From Corynebacterium suranareeae (GTDB lineage: Bacteria; Actinomycetota; Actinomycetes; Mycobacteriales; Mycobacteriaceae): a DNA stretch of 64,000 bases. The stretch spans positions 1,116,001 to 1,180,000 of the forward strand of contig NZ_AP017369.1 of the NCBI RefSeq assembly GCF_002355155.1. The letters are read 5' to 3'. Of the stretch, positions 45,302 through 55,558 are shown one piece after another. Under the pieces are notes generated by a model, which made no database searches, was not told the DNA's origin, and saw only the letters and a list, made by a program, of their open reading frames with translations. Each line of letters starts with the position of its first letter. Position 1 is the stretch's first letter. Position numbers and translations under genes: made by a program.

Positions 45302-47275
45302 TTAGCCGCCCAAGACCACGCCTTCTCTGCGTGGATCGGCGCCACCAACAATGGTGTCGCCATCTTTTACCAGGGCGGACAAACCACTGGATTGTTCACC
45401 CACATTGACCTCGTGGCCTTTGCTTTCCAATTCAGAGACCAAGTCTGCTGAATCATCAGCGATCAATGGATGTTCACTGCCCAGTCCTGTTTTAGGTTGA
45501 TTCATTGCACCAAAGTTAGGTGCAGAAACTGCCTGCTGTGGATCCATTCCCCAGTCAATAATGTTGACCAAGGTTTTCACCACGAACTGGATAATCAGGG
45601 ATCCACCAGGTGAACCCAACACCATGTTCAGATCCGCGATCTCGCCACCGTCATCGGCATTGAACACCAACATTGGGGACATCGATGAACGTGGACGTTT
45701 CGCAGATTCCACCCGGTTTGCTACTGGCTCGCCGTTTTCATCAAGTGGTTCAGCAGAGAAGTCAGTTAGCTGATTGTTCAAAATGAAACCGCGGGTGAAG
45801 TGGAATGAGCCAAATGCTGCTTCCACACTGGTGGTCAGCGATGCAGCGTTGCCATAAGAATCGATGATAGAAATGTGGCTGGTGCCATTTTCCGGTATCG
45901 GAGCCATCACCGGTTCTTCGCTAAGACCTGCCGTTGCCTCGCCCATAGAGTTGTCAGGATCAATTAGATCTGCACGCCTATCGGTGTAGTCTGCGCTGAT
46001 CAGCTCATCGACGCCACCGCCAGGAACATCAACAAATGCAGGATCACCGATATATGCATCACGGTCGGCATAAGCCAAACGTTCTGCTTCTGAAATCAAG
46101 TGCACAGCTTCCGCATCTGGCAGCCCGCCATCTAAACCAACCTCAGTGGGTGGGTACTGGGAAAGATCAAAGTTATTCAGAATGCCTAAGGTTTCCATCA
46201 CCGTGACACCACCAGATGATGATGGCGGCATACCGCACACAACCTTGTCACGGTACGGAGCACACAACGCCTCGCGGGTCTCTGGAGTATAAGCAGCCAA
46301 ATCTGCAGTGCTCATCAAGGAAGGAGTAAATCCGTCAACCTCACGAGTTGCGCGCTCCACGATGTCAGCTGCGATTTCACCCGTGTAGAAGGCATCGGGG
46401 CCACCTTCTGAGATAAGGCGAATGGTTTCAGCGTAATCCGGGTTTTGCAGCAGCGTGCCTGGTGCTTTCGCCTCGCCGTTTTCATCAAGGAAGTACGCAG
46501 CGGCTTCTGGATCATGCGACAGATCTTCAGCTGAATTAGCAATGGATGCAGACATACGCGGACTGATCTCAAAACCATCGGCGGCTAGTTGCTCTGGAGC
46601 AGCTAAAACATCCTGCCAAGAGGTCTGGCCGAAAGAATCGTGGAGCTGGCCTAAAGCTGCCACAATTCCAGGAACACCAATTGACCTGCCTGAACGCCTA
46701 GCATCGGGCACCGGCGCTGTTTGATCCTCAGCTGATACATGGATCAGATAGTTTTCATCTGCGGCGACAGGTGCTGTCTCACGACCATCAATCGCAGTTA
46801 CTGCATTAGCTTCGGCGTCGTAGTACAAAATGTATCCGCCGCCACCAAGACCGGATGACTGGGGTTCGGTAAGTCCCAACACAAACTGTGCTGTGACCAG
46901 GGCATCAGCTGCAGTGCCACCTTCCCTCAACACAGCACACGCTGCTTCAGAAGCCAGGGGGTTGGCAGTTGCTACCGCATAGCCTTCGGTTTGAACTGGG
47001 GTCATGCCCTCGCGGTAACCAGTGCCGATTTCCGGAGCTACCGAAATATCATCACCAGTGTGCGTGCCTTCGACCGCTTCATCAGAAGTTGCATCAGCGG
47101 GAAGCTCACAGGGGGCAAGTGGGGGAGAGGTGTTTGCTTCAGATGTTGAAGCTTCAGAACTTGTGGCGCTTGCCGAGGTGTCATCGTCAGTAGAACAAGA
47201 AGAAATGGTCAGGGTCAGGGCTGCCACAGTGAACGCAGCCATCGATCTTAAGATTGTGCTTTGGGTCACTTTCAT
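45302..47275 (-). CDS. ggtB: Gamma-glutamyltransferase, lipoprotein
   Basis: 657-residue secreted GGT that hydrolyses or transfers gamma-glutamyl groups (glutathione, gamma-glutamyl peptides). Signal peptide with lipobox ISSC, then a Ser/Thr/Glu-rich linker. Proenzyme motif ENGTSHISIIDSYGNA has the Thr used for self-cleavage and catalysis; PPSSSGG, GSPGGS and NFGAMNQP are typical. ATG at 47275 preferred to the GTG one codon upstream. Convergent with the ABC pair, only 11 bp apart. Confidence 0.92.
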   Translation of the reverse strand: MKVTQSTILRSMAAFTVAALTLTISSCSTDDDTSASATSSEASTSEANTSPPLAPCELPADATSDEAVEGTHTGDDISVAPEIGTGYREGMTPVQTEGYAVATANPLASEAACAVLREGGTAADALVTAQFVLGLTEPQSSGLGGGGYILYYDAEANAVTAIDGRETAPVAADENYLIHVSAEDQTAPVPDARRSGRSIGVPGIVAALGQLHDSFGQTSWQDVLAAPEQLAADGFEISPRMSASIANSAEDLSHDPEAAAYFLDENGEAKAPGTLLQNPDYAETIRLISEGGPDAFYTGEIAADIVERATREVDGFTPSLMSTADLAAYTPETREALCAPYRDKVVCGMPPSSSGGVTVMETLGILNNFDLSQYPPTEVGLDGGLPDAEAVHLISEAERLAYADRDAYIGDPAFVDVPGGGVDELISADYTDRRADLIDPDNSMGEATAGLSEEPVMAPIPENGTSHISIIDSYGNAASLTTSVEAAFGSFHFTRGFILNNQLTDFSAEPLDENGEPVANRVESAKRPRSSMSPMLVFNADDGGEIADLNMVLGSPGGSLIIQFVVKTLVNIIDWGMDPQQAVSAPNFGAMNQPKTGLGSEHPLIADDSADLVSELESKGHEVNVGEQSSGLSALVKDGDTIVGGADPRREGVVLGG

Positions 47276-47486
47276 CACTCGAGCCTATCAGGGAATTTTT
47301 ATGTAGGGGTGATATTTTCTCCAGAAAAAATAGTTGGTAGAAACCCATTATTGGACACTTGCAATTACTTTAAGTGTGGCCTAAGGTTAATTTCTGATTA
47401 ACAAAAAGAGTTCTAAAAGTGAACTTAGAATTTCGGGTGGGGCATTCAAGACGGAATACGCCTAATGAAAAGGAAAGGAACACATC

Positions 47487-47738
47487 ATGAAAAACATTCA
47501 TGACGAAATCAGCCGCATCGAACGCAGCCACGACTACCTGTGGAGTGTTCGAGAAGATCTCCATGCACGATTTGATGGCAAGCTAAAAGCGCACTTTGTC
47601 GACAGCGTCCTAGACAGCATTGCTGAAGGCTACGAAGGTCGAATCAACCGCTTCCGGAAAATCTTTATTGAAAAGCGTGCTGTCGAACAGCTTCGCACCG
47701 TAGCTGCTTCCCGACCAAGCCACCTCTTGGCTGCTTAA
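47487..47738 (+). CDS. Small conserved-looking protein, 83 residues
   Basis: Charged, mostly helical cytosolic protein (DEISRIERSHDYLWSVREDL...), no motif recognised, no signal peptide. Very good AAAGGAAAGGAA before the ATG. Upstream, GTATACTTTAAG-like AT-rich sequence around 47360-47400 probably contains the promoter. Function unknown. Confidence 0.65.
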   Translation: MKNIHDEISRIERSHDYLWSVREDLHARFDGKLKAHFVDSVLDSIAEGYEGRINRFRKIFIEKRAVEQLRTVAASRPSHLLAA

Positions 47739-47790
47739 AGGAGATATTTAGGCAACTCAGGCATGGAGTTGGTGCAACCTCTACGCACCG

Positions 47791-48039
47791 GCATATTTGA
47801 CCAAAACCATAGTGCGATCAAAGATCCTTGGTCACCAGAGCAAGTTTGTAGACCATGATAACGCCATATTTGACCAAGAATTTCCCTCTCACATTGGTGC
47901 TTGGTCACCAGGTGAAGTAGTGGGCAAAAACTGATGAGCAAGTCAGAAAAATTAACCCCGTAGAATCGCCTATAAGCGCCCTTCGGATCTCAAGTGATAT
48001 AAATACCCATTCTCAAAACCCGGGCGCTTAAATCGGCCG
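47791..48039 (+). repeat. Structured intergenic repeat, family 1, copy B
   Basis: Fills the 369-bp gap between convergent genes. Hairpin 1: TGACCAA 47798-47804 / TTGGTCA 47828-47834. Hairpin 2: TGACCAAG 47871-47878 / CTTGGTCA 47900-47907. Hairpin 3: TAAGCGCCC 47973-47981 / GGGCGCTTA 48022-48030, all perfect. The two first units, each CATATTTGACCAA...TTGGTCACCAG, are tandem copies of each other. Confidence 0.8.
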
Positions 48040-48107
48040 TAGTGGTCTACGGGCAAAAAACAAAGCGAGCTGGCTTTGATGGCTAAACAAAAGCTTTGCC
48101 ATTCGGG

Positions 48108-48587
48108 CTATTCGCAGGCAATTCCATCGCCATCGCGGTCAAGTTTGGAACTGTATCCAGGAGATCCTGCATAAAGTGGCGCTGCTCCTGCTGCACGAAC
48201 CGCTGCGCAATTGGCATAATACGACTGAACAGGTGCAGGTGGGGGAGCCGGGATTTCAGCAAAGTGTTGTGGAGTATTGACATAAGTTTCAGGCTCGGGA
48301 ATGTACTCTACTGCTGCTGGTTCCACGATTTCCTGACCAATTTCTTCCACTGGTGCAACTTCTGCAACCGTTTCGGTTACTGTGCTGGCTTCTTCAGAAG
48401 TGGTCTGCGTGGTGGTCACGACCTGGGTAACGGTGATTTCTGAACTGCTAGATTCTGAAGTGTCCGCGTCGCAAGCAGTTATAAGACCCATGAGTAGTAG
48501 GGATGAAAAGCCAAGAACTGCTCTTGATTGCATGCGACCAAAACTACGTTTCGTAGTGTGTTCTGACGCAGAAGAAGATAGGGACAT
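48108..48587 (-). CDS. Excalibur-domain lipoprotein
   Basis: 159 residues. Hydrophobic segment ending LITAC gives a lipobox Cys at about residue 39. A Thr/Glu/Val-rich spacer follows, then the C-terminal excalibur domain (about 122-159) with YYANCAAVRAAGAAPL and the calcium-loop-like DRDGDGIACE. Probably cell-wall associated. The ATG at 48587 has CGAGG at 5 nt; an inner ATG at 48533 would give a more standard-length signal peptide but lacks a ribosome site. Confidence 0.85.
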   Translation of the reverse strand: MSLSSSASEHTTKRSFGRMQSRAVLGFSSLLLMGLITACDADTSESSSSEITVTQVVTTTQTTSEEASTVTETVAEVAPVEEIGQEIVEPAAVEYIPEPETYVNTPQHFAEIPAPPPAPVQSYYANCAAVRAAGAAPLYAGSPGYSSKLDRDGDGIACE

Positions 48588-48689
48588 AGTGCCTCGAGTG
48601 GGAGTAGGAGATTTAAAGTACTCAGATAAGCTAACACTCGGTTTGAGGGGGAAACATATTTTTTGATGCTCTGCCCACTAAATTAAACA

Positions 48690-48727
48690 AGAAAACCCGG
48701 CTACCGAAAATCTATTTGGTAGCCGGG
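48690..48727 (-). terminator. Terminator of the tRNA-Gln gene
   Basis: Perfect 10-bp stem CCCGGCTACC / GGTAGCCGGG with a 12-nt loop, followed on the minus strand by TTTTC. Confidence 0.9.
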
Positions 48728-48737
48728 CATCAAAAAG

Positions 48738-48809
48738 CTTCCCCACCAGGACTCGAACCTAGAATGACGGTACCAAAAACCGTAGTGTTGCCGATTACAC
48801 CATGGGGAA
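48738..48809 (-). tRNA. tRNA-Gln (anticodon UUG)
   Basis: 72-nt cloverleaf without encoded CCA. Acceptor TTCCCCA / TGGGGAA, D arm GTG...CAC, anticodon stem ACGGT / ACCGT with loop TTTTGGT (anticodon TTG), T arm CTAGG-TTCGAGT-CCTGG, discriminator G. Followed by a strong terminator. Confidence 0.96.
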
Positions 48810-48900
48810 CTGCAGTAACTGACTGCACCGCTAGAGTTTACATCATTGTCTTAAAAAACCAATTATTGGGGGTGTAGTTAGCTGAGATAGGCTGGTTGAC

Positions 48901-49566
48901 ATGGTTCGACAGCGGATGACCGGCAAGGAACGCCGGGAGCAATTAATCTCTATTGGGCGTGCGGTTTTCGCTGAGCGAGGTTTTGATGGCGCGAGCGTGG
49001 AGGAGATTGCCGCGCGCGCGAATGTGTCTAAGCCGGTGGTGTATGAGCACTTCGGTGGCAAAGAGGGTTTGTATGCGGTGGTTATTGATCGTGAGATGAT
49101 CAAGTTGGAGTCGATGATCACGCAGTCTTTGCAGCATGGTCGCTCCCGTTACCGCATTGAGCAGGCTGTTCTTGCGCTTTTGACGTATGTGGAAGATGAA
49201 ACGGATGGGTTTTTGATCCTGGTGCGCGATATGCGGCCCGGCGAGAGTCGGTCGTATGGCACTTTGCTTAACGACGCCACGACGCAGGTCTCACACATCC
49301 TCGGCAATGCCTTCACCCGGTCCGGGCTCAATCCGGAGTACGCGACTCTTTATGGGCAAGCATTGGTCGGCATGGTCTCGATGACGGCACAATGGTGGTT
49401 GGATGAGCGCACTCCGCCGAAGGAAGAAGTTGCGGCGCATATTGTTAATCTCTGTTGGAATGGTTTGACGGGGATGGAAGCCGATCCGAAGTTAACGCCT
49501 GTCAGTTCCACTGAGGGTGCGATTTTTGGTCAAGATAATGAAACATCTAAGGAGATTCAAGCGTGA
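48901..49566 (+). CDS. TetR-family transcriptional regulator
   Basis: 221 residues. Helix-turn-helix at about 10-55 ([29 protein letters not shown]). TAGGCT lies 7 nt before the ATG and there is no SD, so the mRNA is probably leaderless. The stop overlaps the mfd start by 4 nt, so repair factor and regulator form one unit. Confidence 0.9.
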   Translation: MVRQRMTGKERREQLISIGRAVFAERGFDGASVEEIAARANVSKPVVYEHFGGKEGLYAVVIDREMIKLESMITQSLQHGRSRYRIEQAVLALLTYVEDETDGFLILVRDMRPGESRSYGTLLNDATTQVSHILGNAFTRSGLNPEYATLYGQALVGMVSMTAQWWLDERTPPKEEVAAHIVNLCWNGLTGMEADPKLTPVSSTEGAIFGQDNETSKEIQA

Positions 49567-52500
49567 CACCGATGCTCGCGGGGTTGTTGAAGGTCGCTGC
49601 AACCGACCCTAAATTAAAGGGATTGATGTCCAATGTGGGGCAGCAGCATCTGCATATCACGGGTATCGATCAGGCTCGTCCGTGGGTGATCGGTGCGTTG
49701 GCTCATCATGCTCCGGTGTTGGTGGTGACTGCTACTGGTCGTGAGGCCGAGGATCTTACCGCTGAGTTGAAGGCAATGATGGGGGATAAGGTGGCGTGGC
49801 TTCCTTCGTGGGAGACGTTGCCTCATGAACGCTTAAGCCCTGGTGTAGATATTGTGGGCAAGCGTGCCCAGGTACTCAATCACTTGAAAGACTTAAAAGT
49901 TGTTGTCGCTGCTGCGCGCGCGTTTTGCCAGCCTGTGCTGAAAGAAGCAGAAGGTCGTGCGCCGCTGACACTTTCTGAAGGCGCAGAGTTTGATTTTTCT
50001 AGCCTGACGTCAGAGTTAGTTTTCCGTGCATATAAGCATGTGGACATGGTGGCAAAGCGTGGTGAGTTTGCTACCCGCGGTGGCATTTTGGATATTTTCC
50101 CTACCACGTTGGATTATCCGGTGCGTGTGGAATTTTGGGGCGATGAAGTCTCTGACATCAGGCAGTTCTCTGTTGCCGATCAGCGCACCATCCCAGAAAT
50201 TACCATTGAAAGCATCGAGATTTATCCGGCGCGTGAACTGCTGATCACTAAAGATGTTGCTGCTCGTGCTGAGTCGTTGATGACCAAGCATCCGGGCAAT
50301 CCCACATTGGTGGAGATGCTGTCAAAGATTTCTGATTCTCAGGACGTTGATGGCATGGAGGCATTGATTCCAGCGCTGACCGATACTCCGATGGTGCCCA
50401 TGCTGGAACTCATGCCAGAAAATACTCACGTGTTGGTGATTGCTCCGGAAAAAGTGCGCACCCGTATTGCGGATTTGGAAGCAACCGATGCTGAGTTTTT
50501 GATGGCAGGGTGGGAAGCCGCTGCCATGGGAGCTGATGGTCCCGTAGCTGCAGAAGGCCTCGATTTGGAAGCTTCTAGCTATCGCAGTTATGAAAGTTTG
50601 GAGGTCTCTGCGTCGAAAAGCGATTTGGCGTGGTGGACTTTCGCCCCGCCCGGCATGTTTGAGGCGGCGGATGAAGCGACGCTGCCGTTGGATTTTGAAG
50701 CCGGCCCGGCGCCGCGCGGTGAGCTGCCGAAAATCGATGAGATGATGGCCCAGCTGCTCGCGCACACTACCGCTGGCGGACGTGCGGCGTTTATTGCGCC
50801 AACCCAAGGCGCGATTAAACGTATGGTTGATCGCTTTGCCGAGAAGGGCATTCCGACTCACGTGGCAACCCCAGGCTGGGAGCCAACGCCTGGTCAAGTC
50901 ACTTTATATCATGCGCTCAGCCATGCCGGTTTGGTATTTCCTAAGGTGCGGAAACACCGTGATGGCGCTGCCATGCCACTGGTGGTTATTACCGAAACCG
51001 ATCTGACCGGTAACCGGGTGGGCGATATCGCGGGAGCAAAACGCAGGCCTGCGAAACGCCGGAACAAAGTGGATCCTTTGGCATTGGAACCAGGGGATTT
51101 GGTGGTGCATGAAACCCACGGCATTGGGCGTTTTGTGAAAATGACTGAACGTACCATTTCCGCAGGTGATGAAACCTCGCGCCGGGAATACATCGTGCTG
51201 GAATATGCGCCATCCAAGCGTGGCCAGCCAGGCGACCAGCTTTACGTGCCCATGGATGCACTGGATATGCTCAGCCGCTACGTTGGTGGCGAAAAACCAA
51301 CCCTTTCCAAAATGGGTGGTTCTGATTGGAAAAACGCGAAGAAAAAGGCTCGAGCAGCAGTCCGGGAAATCGCCGGTGAGTTGGTGGAACTTTACGCCAA
51401 GCGCCAATCCGCGCCGGGTCATCCTTTTGCGCCAGATACTCCATGGCAAAAAGAAATGGAAGATAACTTTCCCTACGTAGAAACCGAAGACCAAATGCTG
51501 GCGATCGATGCGGTCAAGGAGGACATGGAGAAAAGTGTCCCGATGGATCGCGTGATCATTGGTGATGTGGGATACGGCAAAACCGAAGTGGCGGTGCGCG
51601 CGGCGTTTAAAGCAGTTCAAGATGGCAAACAAGTAGCTGTGTTGGTGCCCACCACGTTGCTTGCTCAGCAGCATCAGTCCACTTTTGAAGAGCGCATGGC
51701 TGGTTTTCCAGTCACGATCAAAGGCTTGTCACGTTTTACTTCGACAGCTGACTCTAAAGAAATTTTGTCCGGACTTGCCACGGGTTCGGTGGATATCGTG
51801 ATCGGTACGCACCGTCTATTGCAAACCGGTGTGCAGTGGAAAAACTTAGGCCTTGTCATTGTTGATGAGGAGCAGCGTTTCGGTGTTGAGCACAAAGAGC
51901 ACATCAAGGCTTTGCGTACTCACGTGGATGTGTTGACCATGTCCGCAACCCCAATTCCACGAACCTTGGAAATGTCTATGGCTGGTATTCGTGAGATGAC
52001 CACCATGCTGACCCCTCCTGAGGATCGCCATCCCATCCTCACCTATGTAGGCCCTTATGAAGACAAACAGGTTGCGGCATCAATTCGACGTGAGCTCCTG
52101 CGAGACGGTCAAGTCTTTTTCATCCACAACAAGGTGGCAGATATTGAAAAGAAAGCCCGTGAAATCCGTGACCTCGTGCCCGAAGCACGCGTGGTTGTTG
52201 CCCACGGCCAGATGAGCGAGGAACTGCTTGAGCAAACAGTTCAAGGATTCTGGGACCGCGAATACGACGTGCTTGTGTGTACCACCATCGTGGAAACAGG
52301 GTTGGACATTGCCAACGCCAACACGCTGATCGTGGAAAATGCCCACCACATGGGCTTGTCTCAGCTTCACCAATTGCGTGGCCGAGTGGGTCGTTCCCGC
52401 GAGCGCGGTTACGCTTACTTCCTGTATCCAAAGGGCGCAACACTAACGGAAATGTCCTACGACCGTCTTGCGACCATCGCCCAAAACAACGATCTGGGTG

Positions 52501-53216
52501 CTGGCATGGCCGTTGCGATGAAGGACCTGGAAATGCGTGGCGCCGGAAACGTGCTGGGTGCAGAACAATCAGGCCACATTGCAGGCGTTGGCTTTGATTT
52601 GTATGTGCGTCTTGTCGGTGAAGCAGTTGAGGCTTATCGCGCGCTTGCCGACGGAAAAACTGTCGACGGCACCGTTAAAGGACCAAAGGAAATCCGCGTG
52701 GACCTTCCAGTGGACGCCCACATTCCGGAGAAATACATCAACGCCGAACGCCTGCGCCTGGAAATTTACCGAAAGCTCGCACAATCCGAATCCGAAGTGG
52801 ATCTGCGCCTAGCGGTCGAAGAAATGGAAGACCGCTACGGACCGATCCCCGAAGAGGTTGCCCGACTGCTCTCGGTATCCAGGTTGCGCCACCTCATGCG
52901 CGAAGCACACCTCACCGACATTGCAGTCCAGGGCACACGCATCAAGGTCCACCCGGTTGACCTGGCCGACTCCCAGCAAGTGCGCTTAAAGCGCCTGTTC
53001 CCAGGCGCCACCTACCGCGCTGCCGCTAAAGCAATCCAGTTGTCCTTCCCGAAGGCTGGCAACAAGGTGACAGATCCTTTGCTTCGCGACGTCGACCTCC
53101 TCCAATGGATCGCCGACTTTATTTCCAAAATGTTCAACTTGGAAGAAATCGATGTCCGCGGACCGAAGCGAGGCAAGCCGAAGAAGAAAACAAATGTAAT
53201 CTCCGTCAGCGAATAA
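49563..53216 (+). CDS. mfd: Transcription-repair coupling factor Mfd
   Basis: 1217-residue DNA translocase that removes stalled RNA polymerase and recruits UvrA. N-terminal UvrB-like domains (to about 400); RNA-polymerase-interacting CarD-like domain around 500-570 ([17 protein letters not shown]); SF2 helicase core with Walker [16 protein letters not shown] box ([10 protein letters not shown]), [14 protein letters not shown] motif VI; and the C-terminal TRCF domain. A basic tail ([10 protein letters not shown]) follows. GTG start coupled to the tetR gene. Confidence 0.96.
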   Translation: MTPMLAGLLKVAATDPKLKGLMSNVGQQHLHITGIDQARPWVIGALAHHAPVLVVTATGREAEDLTAELKAMMGDKVAWLPSWETLPHERLSPGVDIVGKRAQVLNHLKDLKVVVAAARAFCQPVLKEAEGRAPLTLSEGAEFDFSSLTSELVFRAYKHVDMVAKRGEFATRGGILDIFPTTLDYPVRVEFWGDEVSDIRQFSVADQRTIPEITIESIEIYPARELLITKDVAARAESLMTKHPGNPTLVEMLSKISDSQDVDGMEALIPALTDTPMVPMLELMPENTHVLVIAPEKVRTRIADLEATDAEFLMAGWEAAAMGADGPVAAEGLDLEASSYRSYESLEVSASKSDLAWWTFAPPGMFEAADEATLPLDFEAGPAPRGELPKIDEMMAQLLAHTTAGGRAAFIAPTQGAIKRMVDRFAEKGIPTHVATPGWEPTPGQVTLYHALSHAGLVFPKVRKHRDGAAMPLVVITETDLTGNRVGDIAGAKRRPAKRRNKVDPLALEPGDLVVHETHGIGRFVKMTERTISAGDETSRREYIVLEYAPSKRGQPGDQLYVPMDALDMLSRYVGGEKPTLSKMGGSDWKNAKKKARAAVREIAGELVELYAKRQSAPGHPFAPDTPWQKEMEDNFPYVETEDQMLAIDAVKEDMEKSVPMDRVIIGDVGYGKTEVAVRAAFKAVQDGKQVAVLVPTTLLAQQHQSTFEERMAGFPVTIKGLSRFTSTADSKEILSGLATGSVDIVIGTHRLLQTGVQWKNLGLVIVDEEQRFGVEHKEHIKALRTHVDVLTMSATPIPRTLEMSMAGIREMTTMLTPPEDRHPILTYVGPYEDKQVAASIRRELLRDGQVFFIHNKVADIEKKAREIRDLVPEARVVVAHGQMSEELLEQTVQGFWDREYDVLVCTTIVETGLDIANANTLIVENAHHMGLSQLHQLRGRVGRSRERGYAYFLYPKGATLTEMSYDRLATIAQNNDLGAGMAVAMKDLEMRGAGNVLGAEQSGHIAGVGFDLYVRLVGEAVEAYRALADGKTVDGTVKGPKEIRVDLPVDAHIPEKYINAERLRLEIYRKLAQSESEVDLRLAVEEMEDRYGPIPEEVARLLSVSRLRHLMREAHLTDIAVQGTRIKVHPVDLADSQQVRLKRLFPGATYRAAAKAIQLSFPKAGNKVTDPLLRDVDLLQWIADFISKMFNLEEIDVRGPKRGKPKKKTNVISVSE

Positions 53217-53348
53217 GGTCGCGTGCTGGGCTGCGTGGGCTGTTTGGGGTATCGCGCTCAACACCAAGCACAGATGCCCACCAGGGACAAACAATGCATG
53301 ATGCCGTCAGCTTGGATTACGCGGTGGGCTTTTTAGAAACCGGACAGG

Positions 53349-53610
53349 CGTGCCAAGATTTTCTATTTTTGTGAAATTTTGGCACGTATGTTTGGTTTAC
53401 GCTGATGTTAACCAAACTGTTAACCAAACAGGCATGCCAAGATTCCAGAATTCTAAGGATCCTTGTCACCTGTGTTTGTTCTCAACTGACATCGCCCAAA
53501 ATCTGGCCTGTGGCCTCTTGAAAAGTGACCTTCCAGAAGCGCTTCTAAGAGCCTTTCGGGGCCTCGACCATGCAAATACTCATTCTGAAAACTTGAGGCG
53601 TCAAATAGGC
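53349..53610 (+). repeat. Structured intergenic repeat, family 1, copy C
   Basis: In the 401-bp gap between convergent mfd and ABC genes. Hairpin 1: CGTGCCAA 53349-53356 / TTGGCACG 53379-53386. Second unit: ATGCCAAG / CTTGTCAC-type pairing near 53434-53468 with one mismatch. Between them GTTTGGTT / AACCAAAC (53390-53397 / 53410-53417) and a tandem TGTTAACCAAAC. The tail AGAAGCGCTTCTAAGAGCCTTTCGGG aligns with the tails of copies A and B. Confidence 0.7.
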
Positions 53611-53617
53611 GCAACTG

Positions 53618-55558
53618 TTAAGAGCCGGATTCTCCCTTAATGGGTGCGTCGAATTGGGAGTTGTACAGCTTCCAATATTCACCTTCTAGTGCCATGAGCT
53701 CTCGGTGGTTTCCTTGTTCGACGATTTCACCATCTTTCATCATCAAAATCAGGTTGGCATCACGGATCGTGGAAAGCCGGTGGGCGATGACAAACGCGGT
53801 GCGGTCTTGGCGCAATTTGGTCATGGCGCGTTGAATGAACAACTCGGTTCGAGTATCCACTGAGGAGGTTGCTTCATCCAAGATCAGTAACCGGGGGTTA
53901 GCCAGGAATGCGCGGGCGATGGTGATCAGTTGGCGTTCGCCGACTGAGAGGTTCATTGCTTCGTCATCTAGCACGGTGTCGTAGCCGTCGGGGAGTGATC
54001 GCACGAAGCGGTCCACGTAGGCAGCTTTTGATGCGGCCAGCATTTCTTCTTCTGTTGCTTCGGGCCTGCCGTAGAGAATGTTGTCTCTGATGGTTCCGGC
54101 AAACAGCCAGGTATCTTGGAGCACCATGCCGGTGCGTGAACGCAGATTTTTACGGGTCATGGTGCGGATATCTATAGCATTGTCGGCTGTTTCACCGAGC
54201 GTGATGGATCCGCTGTTGATGTCGTAGAAACGCATGATCAGATTCACCAAGGTCGTCTTGCCGGCGCCAGTGGGGCCAACGATGGCGATGGTGCTTCCAG
54301 AACGCACTTCCAAATCTAAATTGTTGATCAGTGGGAGTTCTGGTGTGTAGCCGAACGATACGTCTTTGAACTCCAGGCGGTTAGCGCCGAAAGCTACGGT
54401 GTTGGCTTGCGCAGGGTCATTGTCCTGGTCTTTTTCGTCGAGAAGCTCAAAAACGCGCTCAGCGCTGGCTACGCCGGATTGCAGTAAGTTGGCCATGGAA
54501 CCCAATTGCGACAGTGGTTGGGTGAATTGGCGGGAGTATTGGATGAAGGATTGGACGGCACCGATTGATAGGGAACCGGAAGCGACTTGTAATCCGCCGA
54601 CTACCGCAATTGCTACGTAGCTTAAGTTTCCTACGAACATCATGGTTGGCATGATGATGCCTGAAACAAACTGAGCTCCGAAACTTGCCTTATATACAGC
54701 CTGGTTTTCTTCCTCAAAAGCCTTTTGGACATCTTTTTGGTGCCCAAATACCTTGACCACTGCATGGCCGGAATAGGTTTCCTCCACGCGCGCATTTAAC
54801 ACACCGGTCTGTTTCCACTGCTGGGCAAAAAGTTTCTGGGAGCGTTTTGCAACCAGCACGGTGACCACGATGGTGATCGGGATGGTAATCAATGCAACGA
54901 GTGCAAGCAGCGGAGAGATGATAAACATCATCACCAACACACCAATGACGGTGAGTAGTGAAGTAATCGCCTGGGACAATGTCTGCTGCAAAGATTGTCC
55001 GATATTGTCTACGTCATTGGTCACGCGACTGAGCAGATCGCCTCGTTTGATGGAGTCGAAATAGCTCAGAGGTAGGCGGTGAACCTTTTCTTCCACTTCC
55101 ATGCGTAGGCGGTGCATCGCACTTTGCACAATGCGGTTGAGCATCCGAGCCTGGATCAGGGAAAGCACACTACCGATCACATAGGCACCGATGACCAGAC
55201 CTAGGATCAGGCCCAACTTATCAAAATCAATGCCTGAACCTGGAACAAGATTCATGTCTTGCATCATGGAGGCTTGGTTGTTTTCACCAGCAGCCTGAAG
55301 CTGCGCGATGATATCTTCCTTCGAGGCACCTGCTGGCATGCGCTTGGAGAGGAAACCTTCGAACACCACGTTGGTGGCTTTGCCCAGCAACCACGGACCA
55401 AGCACTGTGAGGCCGACGCTTAAAATGGCGAGGAAAATTACCACAATTAATGTGGTGCGGTCGTGGCCAAGAATCCCGAAAAGTCTTTTTGCCGATGGTC
55501 CGAAATTTTGTGCCTTTTGGTGCGGAGCAGCATCTTTGCGGCCTGCATTATCACTCAT
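53618..55558 (-). CDS. Heterodimeric ABC exporter, subunit with catalytic Glu
   Basis: 646-residue exporter half (six helices, then ATPase). A long extracytoplasmic or inter-helix segment follows helix 1 (about 75-110). Walker A VGPTGAGKTT, Walker B LLILDEATSSVDT intact, signature altered to LSVGERQL. Partner of the gene at 55555-57288; starts 4 nt inside it. LmrCD/TM287-288-like multidrug or lipid exporter. Confidence 0.9.
   Translation of the reverse strand: MSDNAGRKDAAPHQKAQNFGPSAKRLFGILGHDRTTLIVVIFLAILSVGLTVLGPWLLGKATNVVFEGFLSKRMPAGASKEDIIAQLQAAGENNQASMMQDMNLVPGSGIDFDKLGLILGLVIGAYVIGSVLSLIQARMLNRIVQSAMHRLRMEVEEKVHRLPLSYFDSIKRGDLLSRVTNDVDNIGQSLQQTLSQAITSLLTVIGVLVMMFIISPLLALVALITIPITIVVTVLVAKRSQKLFAQQWKQTGVLNARVEETYSGHAVVKVFGHQKDVQKAFEEENQAVYKASFGAQFVSGIIMPTMMFVGNLSYVAIAVVGGLQVASGSLSIGAVQSFIQYSRQFTQPLSQLGSMANLLQSGVASAERVFELLDEKDQDNDPAQANTVAFGANRLEFKDVSFGYTPELPLINNLDLEVRSGSTIAIVGPTGAGKTTLVNLIMRFYDINSGSITLGETADNAIDIRTMTRKNLRSRTGMVLQDTWLFAGTIRDNILYGRPEATEEEMLAASKAAYVDRFVRSLPDGYDTVLDDEAMNLSVGERQLITIARAFLANPRLLILDEATSSVDTRTELFIQRAMTKLRQDRTAFVIAHRLSTIRDANLILMMKDGEIVEQGNHRELMALEGEYWKLYNSQFDAPIKGESGS

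Noticed and set aside
47791-48039. CRISPR-like array from the repeated GACCAA units
   Set aside because: Only two units per locus, repeats are diverged and palindromic, there are no regular spacers and no cas genes.
50322-51674. Two long minus-strand frames inside mfd (191 and 256 codons)
   Set aside because: Fully antisense to conserved Mfd domains; no start context or motif.
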